Shown here: positions 57,109 to 64,000 of the stretch, in pieces | Layout of the letters: each line of letters begins with the position of its first letter | How positions within the stretch are numbered: position 1 is the first letter of the stretch | NCBI RefSeq assembly: GCF_036555685.1 | Contig: NZ_DATBKY010000315.1 | Coordinates: 18,148-82,147 of the forward strand | Origin: Actinophytocola sp036555685 | GTDB lineage: Bacteria; Actinomycetota; Actinomycetes; Mycobacteriales; Pseudonocardiaceae | Reading direction: 5' to 3' | Length of the DNA stretch: 64,000 bases | Translations under genes and position numbers: made by a program | The notes under the pieces: model-generated | Databases searched by the model: none | What the model was told of the DNA's origin: nothing | The model's input: only the letters and a program-made list of their open reading frames with translations

Positions 57109-58024
57109 GCTTGTCCGGGTTGACCACGTCGTAGATGGCCGTGACCTGGCCGTCGCGTGCCGCGAACGCGACGGCCCGCCGCGACAGCGCCCAGCGCGCG
57201 CCGTCGGCCGGCATGTCCGGCATGACCATGCCGAGGTCGCCGTTGACCAGGGTCAGCTCGCCGCCGGTGAGCCGGTCCGTCCCGTAGGCCTCGAGCAGGC
57301 CGAACAGGAAGCGGGCGATCTTCTCGGCGCCGACCATGCGCCGCCGCGCGGTGCGGGCCTTGCCGTTGCTGTCGCCGAGCAGGACGGCGTCGGGGTGCAG
57401 CAGCTTGACCACGCCGGGTACGTCACCGGCGATGATCGCGCCCATCAGCTTCTCCACGATCGCGCGCTGCTCGGCGAGCGGGATCCGGGACGGCGGGTCC
57501 GCCTGCGCGGCGGCCCGGCGCCCGCGGGAGGCGTGCTGGCGCGCGGTCGACTCGGGGACGCCGAGGATCTCGCCGATCTCCGCGAACGGCACGGAGAACG
57601 CGTCGTGCAGCACGAACGCGACGCGCTGCTCAGGGGTCAGCTCGTCGAGGACGACCATGGCCGCCATGCGCACCTCGTCCTCGCGCACGACCGTGTCAAG
57701 TGGATCGTCGCTCACCTTGGTGCCGAACGGGGTGACGATGGGTTCGGGTAGCCACGGCCCGACGTAGCGCTCCCGCTGCGCGGTCGCCGAACGCAGCCGG
57801 TCCAGGCAGATCCGGCCCACGACGGTGGTGAGCCAGGCGCGCAGATCGCGGATCCCGGCACGCCGCTCATCGTCCATTCCGGACAGCCGCAGCCACGCCT
57901 CCTGCACCGCGTCCTCGGCGTCCGACACCGAGCCCGTGAGCCGGTAGGCCACCCCGATCAGGTGACTCCGGTGCTGCGCGAACTGCTCGGCGAGAACGTC
58001 GTCGCTGACCGTCACAACCTCCAT
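57089..58024 (-). CDS. ECF41-family (SigJ-like) RNA polymerase sigma factor
   Basis: An extracytoplasmic-function sigma factor of 311 residues. It has sigma2 (about 10-75; IGVAYRLTGSVSDAEDAVQE, then AWLTTVVGRICLDRLRSA), the linker with GPWLPEPIVTP, sigma4 (about 115-170; LDELTPEQRVAFVLHDAFSV, then PFAEIGEILGVPESTARQHA) and a C-terminal SnoaL-like regulatory domain. The NPDKLTHL tail is typical. ECF41 proteins lack an anti-sigma and are controlled by this domain; their DGGGK motif appears here as GDSNGKA, altered. ATG 58024 or GTG 58015 may be the start. Its predicted target is the converging CMD gene. Confidence 0.9.
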   Translation of the reverse strand: MEVVTVSDDVLAEQFAQHRSHLIGVAYRLTGSVSDAEDAVQEAWLRLSGMDDERRAGIRDLRAWLTTVVGRICLDRLRSATAQRERYVGPWLPEPIVTPFGTKVSDDPLDTVVREDEVRMAAMVVLDELTPEQRVAFVLHDAFSVPFAEIGEILGVPESTARQHASRGRRAAAQADPPSRIPLAEQRAIVEKLMGAIIAGDVPGVVKLLHPDAVLLGDSNGKARTARRRMVGAEKIARFLFGLLEAYGTDRLTGGELTLVNGDLGMVMPDMPADGARWALSRRAVAFAARDGQVTAIYDVVNPDKLTHLRF

Positions 58025-58088
58025 CGTATGACCTGCCGAGCGCCACCTGCCGTCGGAATGTCGGACCTCACGCCTAGACTCGTTCACC

Positions 58089-59996
58089 GTGGCGGGACGG
58101 ATCCGGGAGAGCGACATCGCGCAGGTGCGCGAGCGGACCCGGATCGACGACTTCGTGGGCGAGTACGTGTCGCTGCGGCGGGCCGGCGGGGGCGCGCTGA
58201 AGGGCCTGTGCCCGTTCCACGACGAGAAGACCCCATCGTTCAACGTGCGGCCGACGCACGGCACCTTCCACTGCTTCGGCTGCGGCGAGGGCGGCGATGT
58301 CATCGCCTTCCTCATGAAGATCGACCATTTGAGCTTCGTCGAGGCGGTCGAGCGGCTGGCCGAGCGCGCGGGCGTCCAGCTCACGTACGAGGGTGGCACG
58401 CCGAGCCGGCAGCGCGACCGGGGCACCCGCACCCGGCTCGTGGACGCCCACCGGACGGCGGCCGAGTTCTACGCCGAGCAACTGCAGACGCCCGAGGCGG
58501 TCAAGGCGCGCGAGTTCCTCGACGAGCGCGGGTTCGATCAGGCCGCGGCGGCGAAGTTCGGCTGCGGGTACGCCCCCGGCGGCTGGGACAAGCTGACGAA
58601 GCACCTGCTGGGCCGCGGGTTCGACCTCGCCGAGCTGATCAAGGGCGGGCTGTCCCGGGAGGGCCGCCAGGGGCCGATCGACCGCTTCCACCGCAGGCTG
58701 CTGTGGCCGATCAAGGACCTCGGGGGCGACGTCGTCGGCTTCGGGGCGCGGCGGCTGTACGACGACGACCAGATCCAGGCCAAGTACCTGAACACGAGCG
58801 AGAGCCCGATCTACAAGAAGTCGCAGGTGCTGTTCGGCCTCGACCTCGCGAAACGGGAGATAGCGCGGCGCCACCAGGTCGTGGTCGTCGAGGGCTACAC
58901 CGACGTGATGGCCATGCACCTGTCCGGCGTGCCGACCGCGGTCGCCTCGTGCGGCACCGCGTTCGGCGACGAGCACCTCAGCGTGCTGCGGCGGCTGCTG
59001 ATGGACGACGACGCCTTCCGCGGCGAGGTGATCTTCACCTTCGACGGCGACGAGGCCGGGCAGAAGGCCGCGATGAAGGCCTTCGACGGCGACCAGCAGT
59101 TCACCGGGCAGACCTACATCGCGGTCGCGCCGGACGGCATGGACCCCTGCGAGCTGCGGATGGCGAAGAACGAGACCGCGGTCAAGGACCTCGTGGCCCG
59201 CCGCCAGCCGCTGTTCGAGTTCGCGATCCGTACCAAGCTGCGGGAGTTCGACCTCGACGCGGTGGACGGCCAGGTCAGCGCGCTGCGCGAGATGGTCCCG
59301 CTGGTCGCCAAGATCAAGGACCAGGCGAGCCGGGACGGGTACGCGACCAAGCTCGCGTTCTGGTCCGGCTGGCAGGACGAGGCCATGGTCGTGCGGCGGG
59401 TCCGGGAGAGCGCGGGCGCCCCGGTCGTGGACAAGCGCCGTGGCAGGCCCCGGCCGGCCGACCCGAACCAGGGCGCGCTCGCGGTCGACGTCGACGGCCC
59501 GCCCCGGCCGCAGCGCAACGACCCGCGGCTGTGGGTGCAGCGCGAGGCGCTCAAGGCCGCGCTGCAGGCGCCGGAGCTGGCCGGGCCGTACTACGACAGC
59601 TCGGTGCCCAAGGAGGCGTTCACCCATCCCGCGTACCGGGAGCTGTACGAGGCGCTGCTCGCGGTCGGCGGCACGGCGTCCGGGCTGTCCGGCCCGGCGC
59701 TGGTCGACGCGGCGAGCCAGGCGTGTCCACATCAGACGGTGCGGTCGCTGGTCACGGAGCTGGCCGTGGAACCGTTGCACCACAAGGCGGATCCGGACGC
59801 GCGGTACGTGACCAGCCTCATCGCCGCGTTGCAGGAGACTGTGGTGGCGAGCCAGATCGCGGAGCTGAAGTCGAGGCTGCAGCGGCTCTCGCCGGTGGAG
59901 GACGCGGACGACTACCGCACGCTGTTCGGCGACCTGGTCGCGCTCGAGCAGTACCGCAAGGCGCTCGGCGACCAGGCGGCCGGCGGGTTGTCGTGA
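58089..59996 (+). CDS. dnaG: DNA primase DnaG
   Basis: DnaG makes RNA primers at the replication fork. The 635-residue protein has the CHC2 zinc domain (CPFHDEKTPSFNV starting at Cys41, then FHCFGCGEGGD), the primase core, the TOPRIM centre (VVVVEGYTDVMAMHLSGV, FTFDGDEAGQKAAMKAFDGD, MDPCELR) and a C-terminal helicase-binding domain (RLQRLSPVEDADDYRTLFGD). GTG start at 58089. The stop is overlapped by the GTG of a small cassette frame rather than by the next gene. Confidence 0.97.
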   Translation: MAGRIRESDIAQVRERTRIDDFVGEYVSLRRAGGGALKGLCPFHDEKTPSFNVRPTHGTFHCFGCGEGGDVIAFLMKIDHLSFVEAVERLAERAGVQLTYEGGTPSRQRDRGTRTRLVDAHRTAAEFYAEQLQTPEAVKAREFLDERGFDQAAAAKFGCGYAPGGWDKLTKHLLGRGFDLAELIKGGLSREGRQGPIDRFHRRLLWPIKDLGGDVVGFGARRLYDDDQIQAKYLNTSESPIYKKSQVLFGLDLAKREIARRHQVVVVEGYTDVMAMHLSGVPTAVASCGTAFGDEHLSVLRRLLMDDDAFRGEVIFTFDGDEAGQKAAMKAFDGDQQFTGQTYIAVAPDGMDPCELRMAKNETAVKDLVARRQPLFEFAIRTKLREFDLDAVDGQVSALREMVPLVAKIKDQASRDGYATKLAFWSGWQDEAMVVRRVRESAGAPVVDKRRGRPRPADPNQGALAVDVDGPPRPQRNDPRLWVQREALKAALQAPELAGPYYDSSVPKEAFTHPAYRELYEALLAVGGTASGLSGPALVDAASQACPHQTVRSLVTELAVEPLHHKADPDARYVTSLIAALQETVVASQIAELKSRLQRLSPVEDADDYRTLFGDLVALEQYRKALGDQAAGGLS

Positions 59997-60121
59997 CCGA
60001 GAGCGGAGCCGCGTGTGCCGCCTGTACCGGCCAGTGCGCGCAGGCGCACCGGCGCCGAGCACGCGAGGAGGGAAGACGGCGCATCAGCTGCGCGGCGGAG
60101 CTGACAAGGGAGATGTCGTGA
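59993..60121 (+). repeat. MIRU-like intercistronic cassette after dnaG (42-codon coupled frame)
   Basis: The junction tgtcgtgaccg occurs exactly twice, at 59989-59999 (dnaG stop) and 60114-60124 (next start), a 125-base period. A 42-codon frame begins at the GTG overlapping the dnaG TGA and ends at a TGA overlapping the next GTG. Its core (gcgcgcaggcgc, then gcgccgagcacgcga and gagggaagacggcg; 60036-60081) is nearly identical to 6794-6844 in the gatC/gatA cassette. A 5-base length difference shifts the reading frame of the second half, so the peptide is not conserved but openness is. Confidence 0.75.
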
Positions 60122-60642
60122 CCGGGTTCCTGCGCCGGCTGTTCGGCGGCGGCGTACCCGAGCAGCTGGCCGGCGCACTGGAGCCGGACGAGAACGTCGT
60201 GGCGTCGTCGGTGCTGCGCGACGGCAGCCTCCTGTTCGCGACCTCGCTGGGGCTGTGGGTGCCGGGCGAGGACGGTCCGCGGCGGGTCGGCTGGCACCTG
60301 GTCACTAAGGTGACCTGGGGAAACGGCGTGCTCGAGCTGGTGGAGGCCCAGGAGACGGGGATGGCCGGTGAAGCGGTGCTGCTCGCCGACAAGCCGCCGG
60401 TCCGGTTCGTGCTCGAGCGTGCGTACAAGCTGCCCGACGTCGTGCACATCCGGGTCAACGGGTCGATCCGCTCGCGGCACCGGCGTGAGCTGCCCGGCGG
60501 AGGAGCGTGGTTCGTGCAGCGCAAGGTGCCCGGGCGGGACGGGATCGTGCTGCAGGTGCGTCCGGACCGCGGCACGGACGAGGAGGCCGTGCGGCGGGTG
60601 GCCACGGAGGTGGCGGCGAAGATCCGGCAGGCGCTAGAGTAA
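60118..60642 (+). CDS. hypothetical protein downstream of dnaG
   Basis: A 174-residue soluble protein (VTGFLRRLFGGGVPEQLAGA at the start, FATSLGLWVPGEDGPRRVGW in the middle, KVPGRDGIVLQVRPDRGTDE near the end). Beta-rich segments suggest a PH-like or SRPBCC-like fold, but no family is recognised. GTG at 60118 has GGGAG upstream inside the cassette. It probably shares a transcript with dnaG. Its TAA stop overlaps the start of a short palindrome region before the methyltransferase gene. Confidence 0.75.
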   Translation: MTGFLRRLFGGGVPEQLAGALEPDENVVASSVLRDGSLLFATSLGLWVPGEDGPRRVGWHLVTKVTWGNGVLELVEAQETGMAGEAVLLADKPPVRFVLERAYKLPDVVHIRVNGSIRSRHRRELPGGGAWFVQRKVPGRDGIVLQVRPDRGTDEEAVRRVATEVAAKIRQALE

Positions 60643-60645
60643 ACA

Positions 60646-60657
60646 GTACGTACGTAC
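60646..60657. promoter_or_regulatory. 12-bp palindrome GTACGTACGTAC
   Basis: A perfect palindrome with TACG repeats lies 21 bases before the methyltransferase ATG and 3 bases after the previous stop. Such sites often bind TetR-type repressors. No regulator gene is adjacent, so the binding protein is unknown. Confidence 0.45.
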
Positions 60658-60678
60658 GGTTTGCTTGGGGAGGGCGTC

Positions 60679-61440
60679 ATGTGGGATCCGAACAAGTACC
60701 TGGACTTCGCCGACCACCGGTCACGGCCGTTCTTCGACCTCATCTCCCGGGTGCGGGCCGACGAGCCGCGCCGGGTCGCCGACCTGGGATGCGGTCCGGG
60801 CAACCTCACCGAGACGCTTGCCGCGCGCTGGCCCGGCGCGGTCGTCGAGGCGATGGACTCCTCGCCCGAGATGGTCGACGCCGCCCGGGAACGGGGGATC
60901 GCCGCGTCGGTCGGCGACGTGCGGGAGTGGGCGCCGGCCCCGGACACCGACGTCGTGGTGTCCAACGCCGTGTTCCAGTGGGTGCCCGGCCACGACGAGC
61001 TGCTGACGCGGTGGGCGAAGCAGCTGCCCGCCGGCGCGTGGCTCGCGTTCCAGGTGCCGGGCAACTTCGACGCGCCGTCGCACGTGCGGCTCCGCGAGCT
61101 GGTGCGCGAACCGCGATGGCAGGAGCGGCTCGCGTCGGTGGTGTTGCGGGAGGACGACGCGGTGCTCGGCCCAGCCGGGTACGCCGGCCTGCTCGCCGAC
61201 GCCGGCTGCGAGGTCGACGCCTGGGAGACCACGTACCTGCAGCGGCTGACGGGCGAGGACCCGGTGCTCGAGTGGGTCACCGGGACGGCGCTGCGGCCGA
61301 TCCGCTCGGCGCTCGACGGGGCGGACTGGTCGCAGTTCCGCGCCGAGCTCGCGCCGCGGCTGCGTACGGAGTATCCGATGCGCACGGACGGCACGACGTG
61401 GTTCCCGTTCCGCCGGGTCTTCGTCGTCGCGCGGGTCTGA
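60679..61440 (+). CDS. trans-aconitate 2-methyltransferase-like protein
   Basis: A 253-residue class I methyltransferase close to Tam. Visible segments are MWDPNKYLDFADHRSRPFFD, motif I RVADLGCGPGNLTETLAARW, then AMDSSPEMVDAARERGI, VVVSNAVFQWVPGHDELL, and the C-terminal FPFRRVFVVARV. Tam methylates trans-aconitate, which otherwise inhibits aconitase. ATG at 60679 follows GGGGAGGG. A palindrome lies just upstream. Substrate is by family resemblance only. Confidence 0.87.
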   Translation: MWDPNKYLDFADHRSRPFFDLISRVRADEPRRVADLGCGPGNLTETLAARWPGAVVEAMDSSPEMVDAARERGIAASVGDVREWAPAPDTDVVVSNAVFQWVPGHDELLTRWAKQLPAGAWLAFQVPGNFDAPSHVRLRELVREPRWQERLASVVLREDDAVLGPAGYAGLLADAGCEVDAWETTYLQRLTGEDPVLEWVTGTALRPIRSALDGADWSQFRAELAPRLRTEYPMRTDGTTWFPFRRVFVVARV

Positions 61441-61501
61441 ACCCTTCGCGGGTCGCGCGCGTAGACCGGATGACCGTTTTGCGTCGATCGAAGGACCCGT
61501 G

Positions 61502-62407
61502 ATGTTACGACGCCTGGGAGTCCCCCTACTCACAGCCGTACTCGCCGCGACCCTCGTCGCGCCCGGCGCGGCGGCCGCTCCCGCCTTCCCGACCACCTTC
61601 CCCCTACCGAACGGGTTCCAGCCCGAAGGGATCGCGATCGGCCCCGGTCCGTTCGCCTACTTCGGTTCCAGAGCCGACGGCTCGATCTACAGAGCGAGCC
61701 TGGTCACCGGGCGCGGCAAGATCGTGAGCCAGGGGCCGGGCACGCCGTCAGTCGGGATGAAGACCGACGCCCGCGGCCGGCTGTTCGTGTCGGGTGGCGA
61801 CGCCGGCGACGCGCGCGTGGTCGACACCCGTACCGGCAAGCTCCTCAAGAGCTACCAGCTCGCGTCCGGCGCGAGCTTCATCAACGACGTCGTGCTGACC
61901 CCGTCTGCCGCCTGGTTCACCGACTCGGTCAACCAGGTGCTCTACAAGCTGCCGCTACGCCACGGGCAGCTGCCGGCAACGGCCGTGACCGTGCCGATCA
62001 CCGGTGACCTCGTGTACCAGGAAGGCTTCAACGTCAACGGCATCACCCGCACGCCGGACGGCAAGGGCCTGCTGGTGGTGCAGTCGAACACCGGCGGCAT
62101 CTTCCGCGTGTCGACGTCGGGCGTGTCGCGCGAGGTGGCGCTGTCCGAGCCGATGACGAACGGCGACGGCATGCTGCTGCGCGGCCGGACCCTCTACGTC
62201 GTGCAGAACCAGCAGAACACCGTTTCGGTCCTGCGCCTGGACCGCTGCGCGACGAGCGCCCGCGTGGTGGACAAGCTGACCGACCCGCGGTTCGACGTGC
62301 CGACGACGGTCGGCGCGTTCGCCGGCCGGCTGTACCTGCCGAACGCCCGGTTCAGCACGCCGCCGGAGCCGACGACGCCGTACCAGGTCGTGGCGATCCG
62401 TCCCTGA
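61502..62407 (+). CDS. secreted SMP-30/NHL-type beta-propeller protein
   Basis: A 301-residue protein with a Sec signal peptide (LGVPLLTAVLAATLVAPGAA) and a six-bladed propeller-like body: GFQPEGIAIGPGPFAYFGSR, DGSIYRASLVTGRGK, FINDVVLTPSAAWFTDSVNQ, FNVNGITRTPDGKGLLVVQS, GDGMLLRGRTLYVVQNQQNT. The Asn-Asp and Asn-Gly positions resemble the metal/ligand sites of SMP-30-like lactonases, but activity is unproven. ATG at 61502 follows AAGGA by about 7 bases. Its 3' end overlaps the convergent deaminase gene by 56 bases. Confidence 0.83.
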   Translation: MLRRLGVPLLTAVLAATLVAPGAAAAPAFPTTFPLPNGFQPEGIAIGPGPFAYFGSRADGSIYRASLVTGRGKIVSQGPGTPSVGMKTDARGRLFVSGGDAGDARVVDTRTGKLLKSYQLASGASFINDVVLTPSAAWFTDSVNQVLYKLPLRHGQLPATAVTVPITGDLVYQEGFNVNGITRTPDGKGLLVVQSNTGGIFRVSTSGVSREVALSEPMTNGDGMLLRGRTLYVVQNQQNTVSVLRLDRCATSARVVDKLTDPRFDVPTTVGAFAGRLYLPNARFSTPPEPTTPYQVVAIRP

Positions 62408-63407
62408 GCCAACTGTCCACGCGCCGCTGCAGCTCGGCCTTGAGCTGCTGCGGCGCCGCCGAGTGCCGGATGCTCGCGGCGGCGACGCGGGCCAGCTCGG
62501 CGTCGGTGAGGCCGAGGACGTCGCGGCATATCGCGTACTGGGCGGCAAGGCCGGTGCCGAACAGCAGCGGGTCGTCGGTCGCCAACGCCACCGGGACGCC
62601 GGCGTCGAGCAGCGGGCGGAGGGGGATCGTGGCGAGCTCGTGCACGCCGAAGGGCGGGTAGGACGTCGGGCAGATCTCCAGCGCCACCTGCCTTTCGGCG
62701 AGCAGGCTCAGCGTCGCCGGGTCGCGGGCGGCGGCCGTGCCGTGGCCGATCCTGTCGGCGCGCAGGTGCTCGACGCACGCGCGCACGTGGCGCGGGCCGG
62801 TGTAGAAGCCGGCGTGGGGCACGGCGAGCAGCCCGGCGTCCGCGGTGATGGCGAAGGCCGGGGCGAAGTCGGCGACGGTGGCGTGCCGCTCGTCGTTGGA
62901 CAGGCCGAAGCCGACCACACCGTCGCCGGCGTACCGCGCGGCGAGCCGAGCCAGCGTCACCGCGTGCTCGGGCGCGCGCGTCCACGCGGAGGCGACGATG
63001 ACACCTGTCGGCACCGGCGCCTGCCGGGCGGCGTCGATGACGGCCTCGAGCGCCGGCGCGAGCCCGCCGAACACGGGTGCGTAGGACGTCGGGTCGACCT
63101 GGATCTCCAGCCAGCCGCAGCCGTCGGCCGCGTCGTCCTCGGCGGCCTCGGTGACCACCCGGTGGACGTCGGCCGGCGTGCGGATGACCGTGCGGGCCGT
63201 GTCGTAGCGATGCTGGAAGTCGGCCCACGTGCCGACGGTGGTCGGCAGCGGGGGCGGCACGTCGACGCCGTCGCGAGCGGCCAGCGCGGCGAGGGTGGTC
63301 GGCCGCATGGCGCCGGTCAGGTGGAGATGGAGTTGGGCCTTGGGAAGCCCCCGCACCTCGCGGGGCGCGGGGGCTCCCGGATCAGGGTGTGTTGTAGACG
63401 GATTCAC
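62352..63407 (-). CDS. adenosine-deaminase-family protein lacking the catalytic Glu
   Basis: A 351-residue amidohydrolase of the adenosine/aminodeoxyfutalosine deaminase group. Metal His residues lie in PKAQLHLHLTGAMRP; further motifs are IGHGTAAARDPATLSLLAER, LEICPTSYPPFGV and LATDDPLLFG (metal Asp). The usual HAGE/GGE motif, whose Glu donates the proton, reads VPHAGFYTGPRHV here, with Phe in the Glu position. The enzyme may use another mechanism, act on another substrate or be inactive. GTG start at 63407, inside the last codons of the small upstream gene. It overlaps the propeller gene's end by 56 bases. Confidence 0.85.
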   Translation of the reverse strand: MNPSTTHPDPGAPAPREVRGLPKAQLHLHLTGAMRPTTLAALAARDGVDVPPPLPTTVGTWADFQHRYDTARTVIRTPADVHRVVTEAAEDDAADGCGWLEIQVDPTSYAPVFGGLAPALEAVIDAARQAPVPTGVIVASAWTRAPEHAVTLARLAARYAGDGVVGFGLSNDERHATVADFAPAFAITADAGLLAVPHAGFYTGPRHVRACVEHLRADRIGHGTAAARDPATLSLLAERQVALEICPTSYPPFGVHELATIPLRPLLDAGVPVALATDDPLLFGTGLAAQYAICRDVLGLTDAELARVAAASIRHSAAPQQLKAELQRRVDSWLRDGSPRPGTASSAPAAC

Positions 63408-63627
63408 TCACGTCCCGCCGGCCGTTGCCCTGCTGCGAGGCCGACTTGTGCCGCTCGCCCAGTCCGGTCTTCTCGCCGATCTTGGCCCGCGCGACGCCCG
63501 CGGCGCCCTGGATCGCGGGGTGGTCGGCGATCTTGCGGTAGGTGCGCATGATCTGGTCGTAGCGGCCACGGCCGGCCTTGGCCCCGAGCACGTACCCGAC
63601 CGCGGCGCCCAGCACGAACGCCTTCAT
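63382..63627 (-). CDS. small YtxH-like protein
   Basis: An 81-residue protein. A short hydrophobic/Gly-rich N-terminus (MKAFVLGAAVGYVLGAKAGR) like YtxH proteins is followed by a basic helix (GRYDQIMRTYRKIADHPAIQ) and a polar tail. It is probably membrane-associated. ATG at 63627. Its last 26 bases overlap the start of the deaminase-like gene in another frame, so the two are likely co-translated. Function unknown. Confidence 0.75.
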   Translation of the reverse strand: MKAFVLGAAVGYVLGAKAGRGRYDQIMRTYRKIADHPAIQGAAGVARAKIGEKTGLGERHKSASQQGNGRRDVSESVYNTP

Positions 63628-63763
63628 CCTTCATCGCCTCCAACGGCTCGACCTGCTGTCGACTGCCATCTTCCTCCAGTCGGGCACGGAGCGCCGGGTA
63701 GGTCGGAACCCGTTCGCGGCATGCGCTAGAGTTGGAGTCCGCCGGGCGGGCTCCGGCGGGTGA

Positions 63764-63836
<73 letters not shown>

Positions 63837-63918
63837 CTTTCTCCTTGGTCACGCACGTTCGACCAGGTCACCGGAGCGAGCCACTGCGCCTGACCCTCCA
63901 CAAACCCTCCACATTCGC

Positions 63919-64000
63919 TCATTCGGGCGGCTCCTCGATCATGCTTTCGAGTGCCGCAGCCGCCGCCTCATTGGCCACCCGCCGCCTGCGGTAGTGCTTG
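63919..64000 (-). CDS. 3' end of an open frame beyond tRNA-Asn (possibly an integrase)
   Basis: A minus-strand frame enters from the right edge and ends KHYRRRRVANEAAAAALESM, then IEEPPE, with TGA at 63919-63921. The basic-then-Ala-rich helical end and the place 82 bases from the 3' end of a tRNA gene fit the C-terminus of a tRNA-targeting tyrosine recombinase. That would mean an integrated element begins here. Only 26 residues are visible, so the call is tentative. Two direct copies of accctccaca lie at about 63891-63911 between it and the tRNA. Confidence 0.35.
   Translation of the reverse strand, partial: KHYRRRRVANEAAAAALESMIEEPPE

Overview
The window is very GC-rich, densely coded DNA with GTG and TTG starts and many 4-base GTGA/ATGA stop-start overlaps. 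Its gene content points to a high-GC actinomycete, probably of the Pseudonocardiaceae type (Lentzea, Saccharothrix, Amycolatopsis and relatives). The genus call is inference. From memory, two blocks conserved across actinobacteria meet here: the ligA-ACT-gatCAB-lppZ-doxX block (M. tuberculosis Rv3014c to Rv3005c) and the hemW-hrcA-dnaJ2-rsmE-phoH-ybeY-corC-era-recO-uppS-smtB/zur-glyS-dgt-dnaG-tRNA-Asn block (around Rv2388c to Rv2343c).

Layout. 1-10 kb: an edge gene of unknown function, DNA ligase ligA, an acetyltransferase, a MocR-type regulator divergent from a methyltransferase, an ACT-domain protein, and the gatC-gatA-gatB operon for tRNA-dependent amidation. 9.9-10.25 kb: a dense two-orientation array of an 11-12 bp repeat. 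10.3-18.2 kb: a large SARP/AfsR-type regulator, membrane and lipoprotein genes, a hydroxyacid dehydrogenase, a DoxX protein and hemW. 18.2-25.1 kb is accessory and partly decayed: a broken MNT/HEPN toxin-antitoxin pair, a TetR-P450 pair sharing a perfect operator, a frameshifted tetR, an XRE/DUF397 pair and a frameshifted FtsX-like gene.

25.1-38.3 kb is core: hrcA with a CIRCE element, dnaJ2, rsmE, a LigD-like primase-polymerase, a HIT protein, phoH carrying a class 3 intein, ybeY, a CorC-like protein, a degenerate cytidine deaminase, era, recO, uppS and a YbjN protein. 38.3-44.1 kb is a cello-oligosaccharide unit: cebR, cebEFG and a GH1 beta-glucosidase, with two CebR boxes in the divergent control region. 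44.2-53.8 kb holds zur and smtB for zinc control, glyS, an ABC exporter with a two-component system, a PDDEXK/AbiEi-like protein, a SanA-like protein and dgt. 53.8-58.0 kb is unusual: a Gly/Tyr-rich protein, a bacterial serpin translationally coupled to a cytochrome P450, and a carboxymuconolactone-decarboxylase-family gene with an ECF41-type promoter facing an ECF41 sigma factor. 58.1-64 kb: dnaG, methyltransferase, a secreted propeller protein, an adenosine-deaminase homologue lacking its catalytic Glu, and tRNA-Asn, with a partial frame beyond it at the window end.

The most interesting pattern is a set of small intercistronic cassettes: gatC/gatA, smtB/zur and dnaG/next gene, plus a leader before recO. 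Each begins at a GTGA, stays open as a 26-45 codon frame, and ends in a GTGA that overlaps the next start. Two share a nearly identical core of about 45-50 bp and carry direct repeats of the junction. This resembles mycobacterial MIRU insertions at stop-start overlaps, which keep translational coupling intact.
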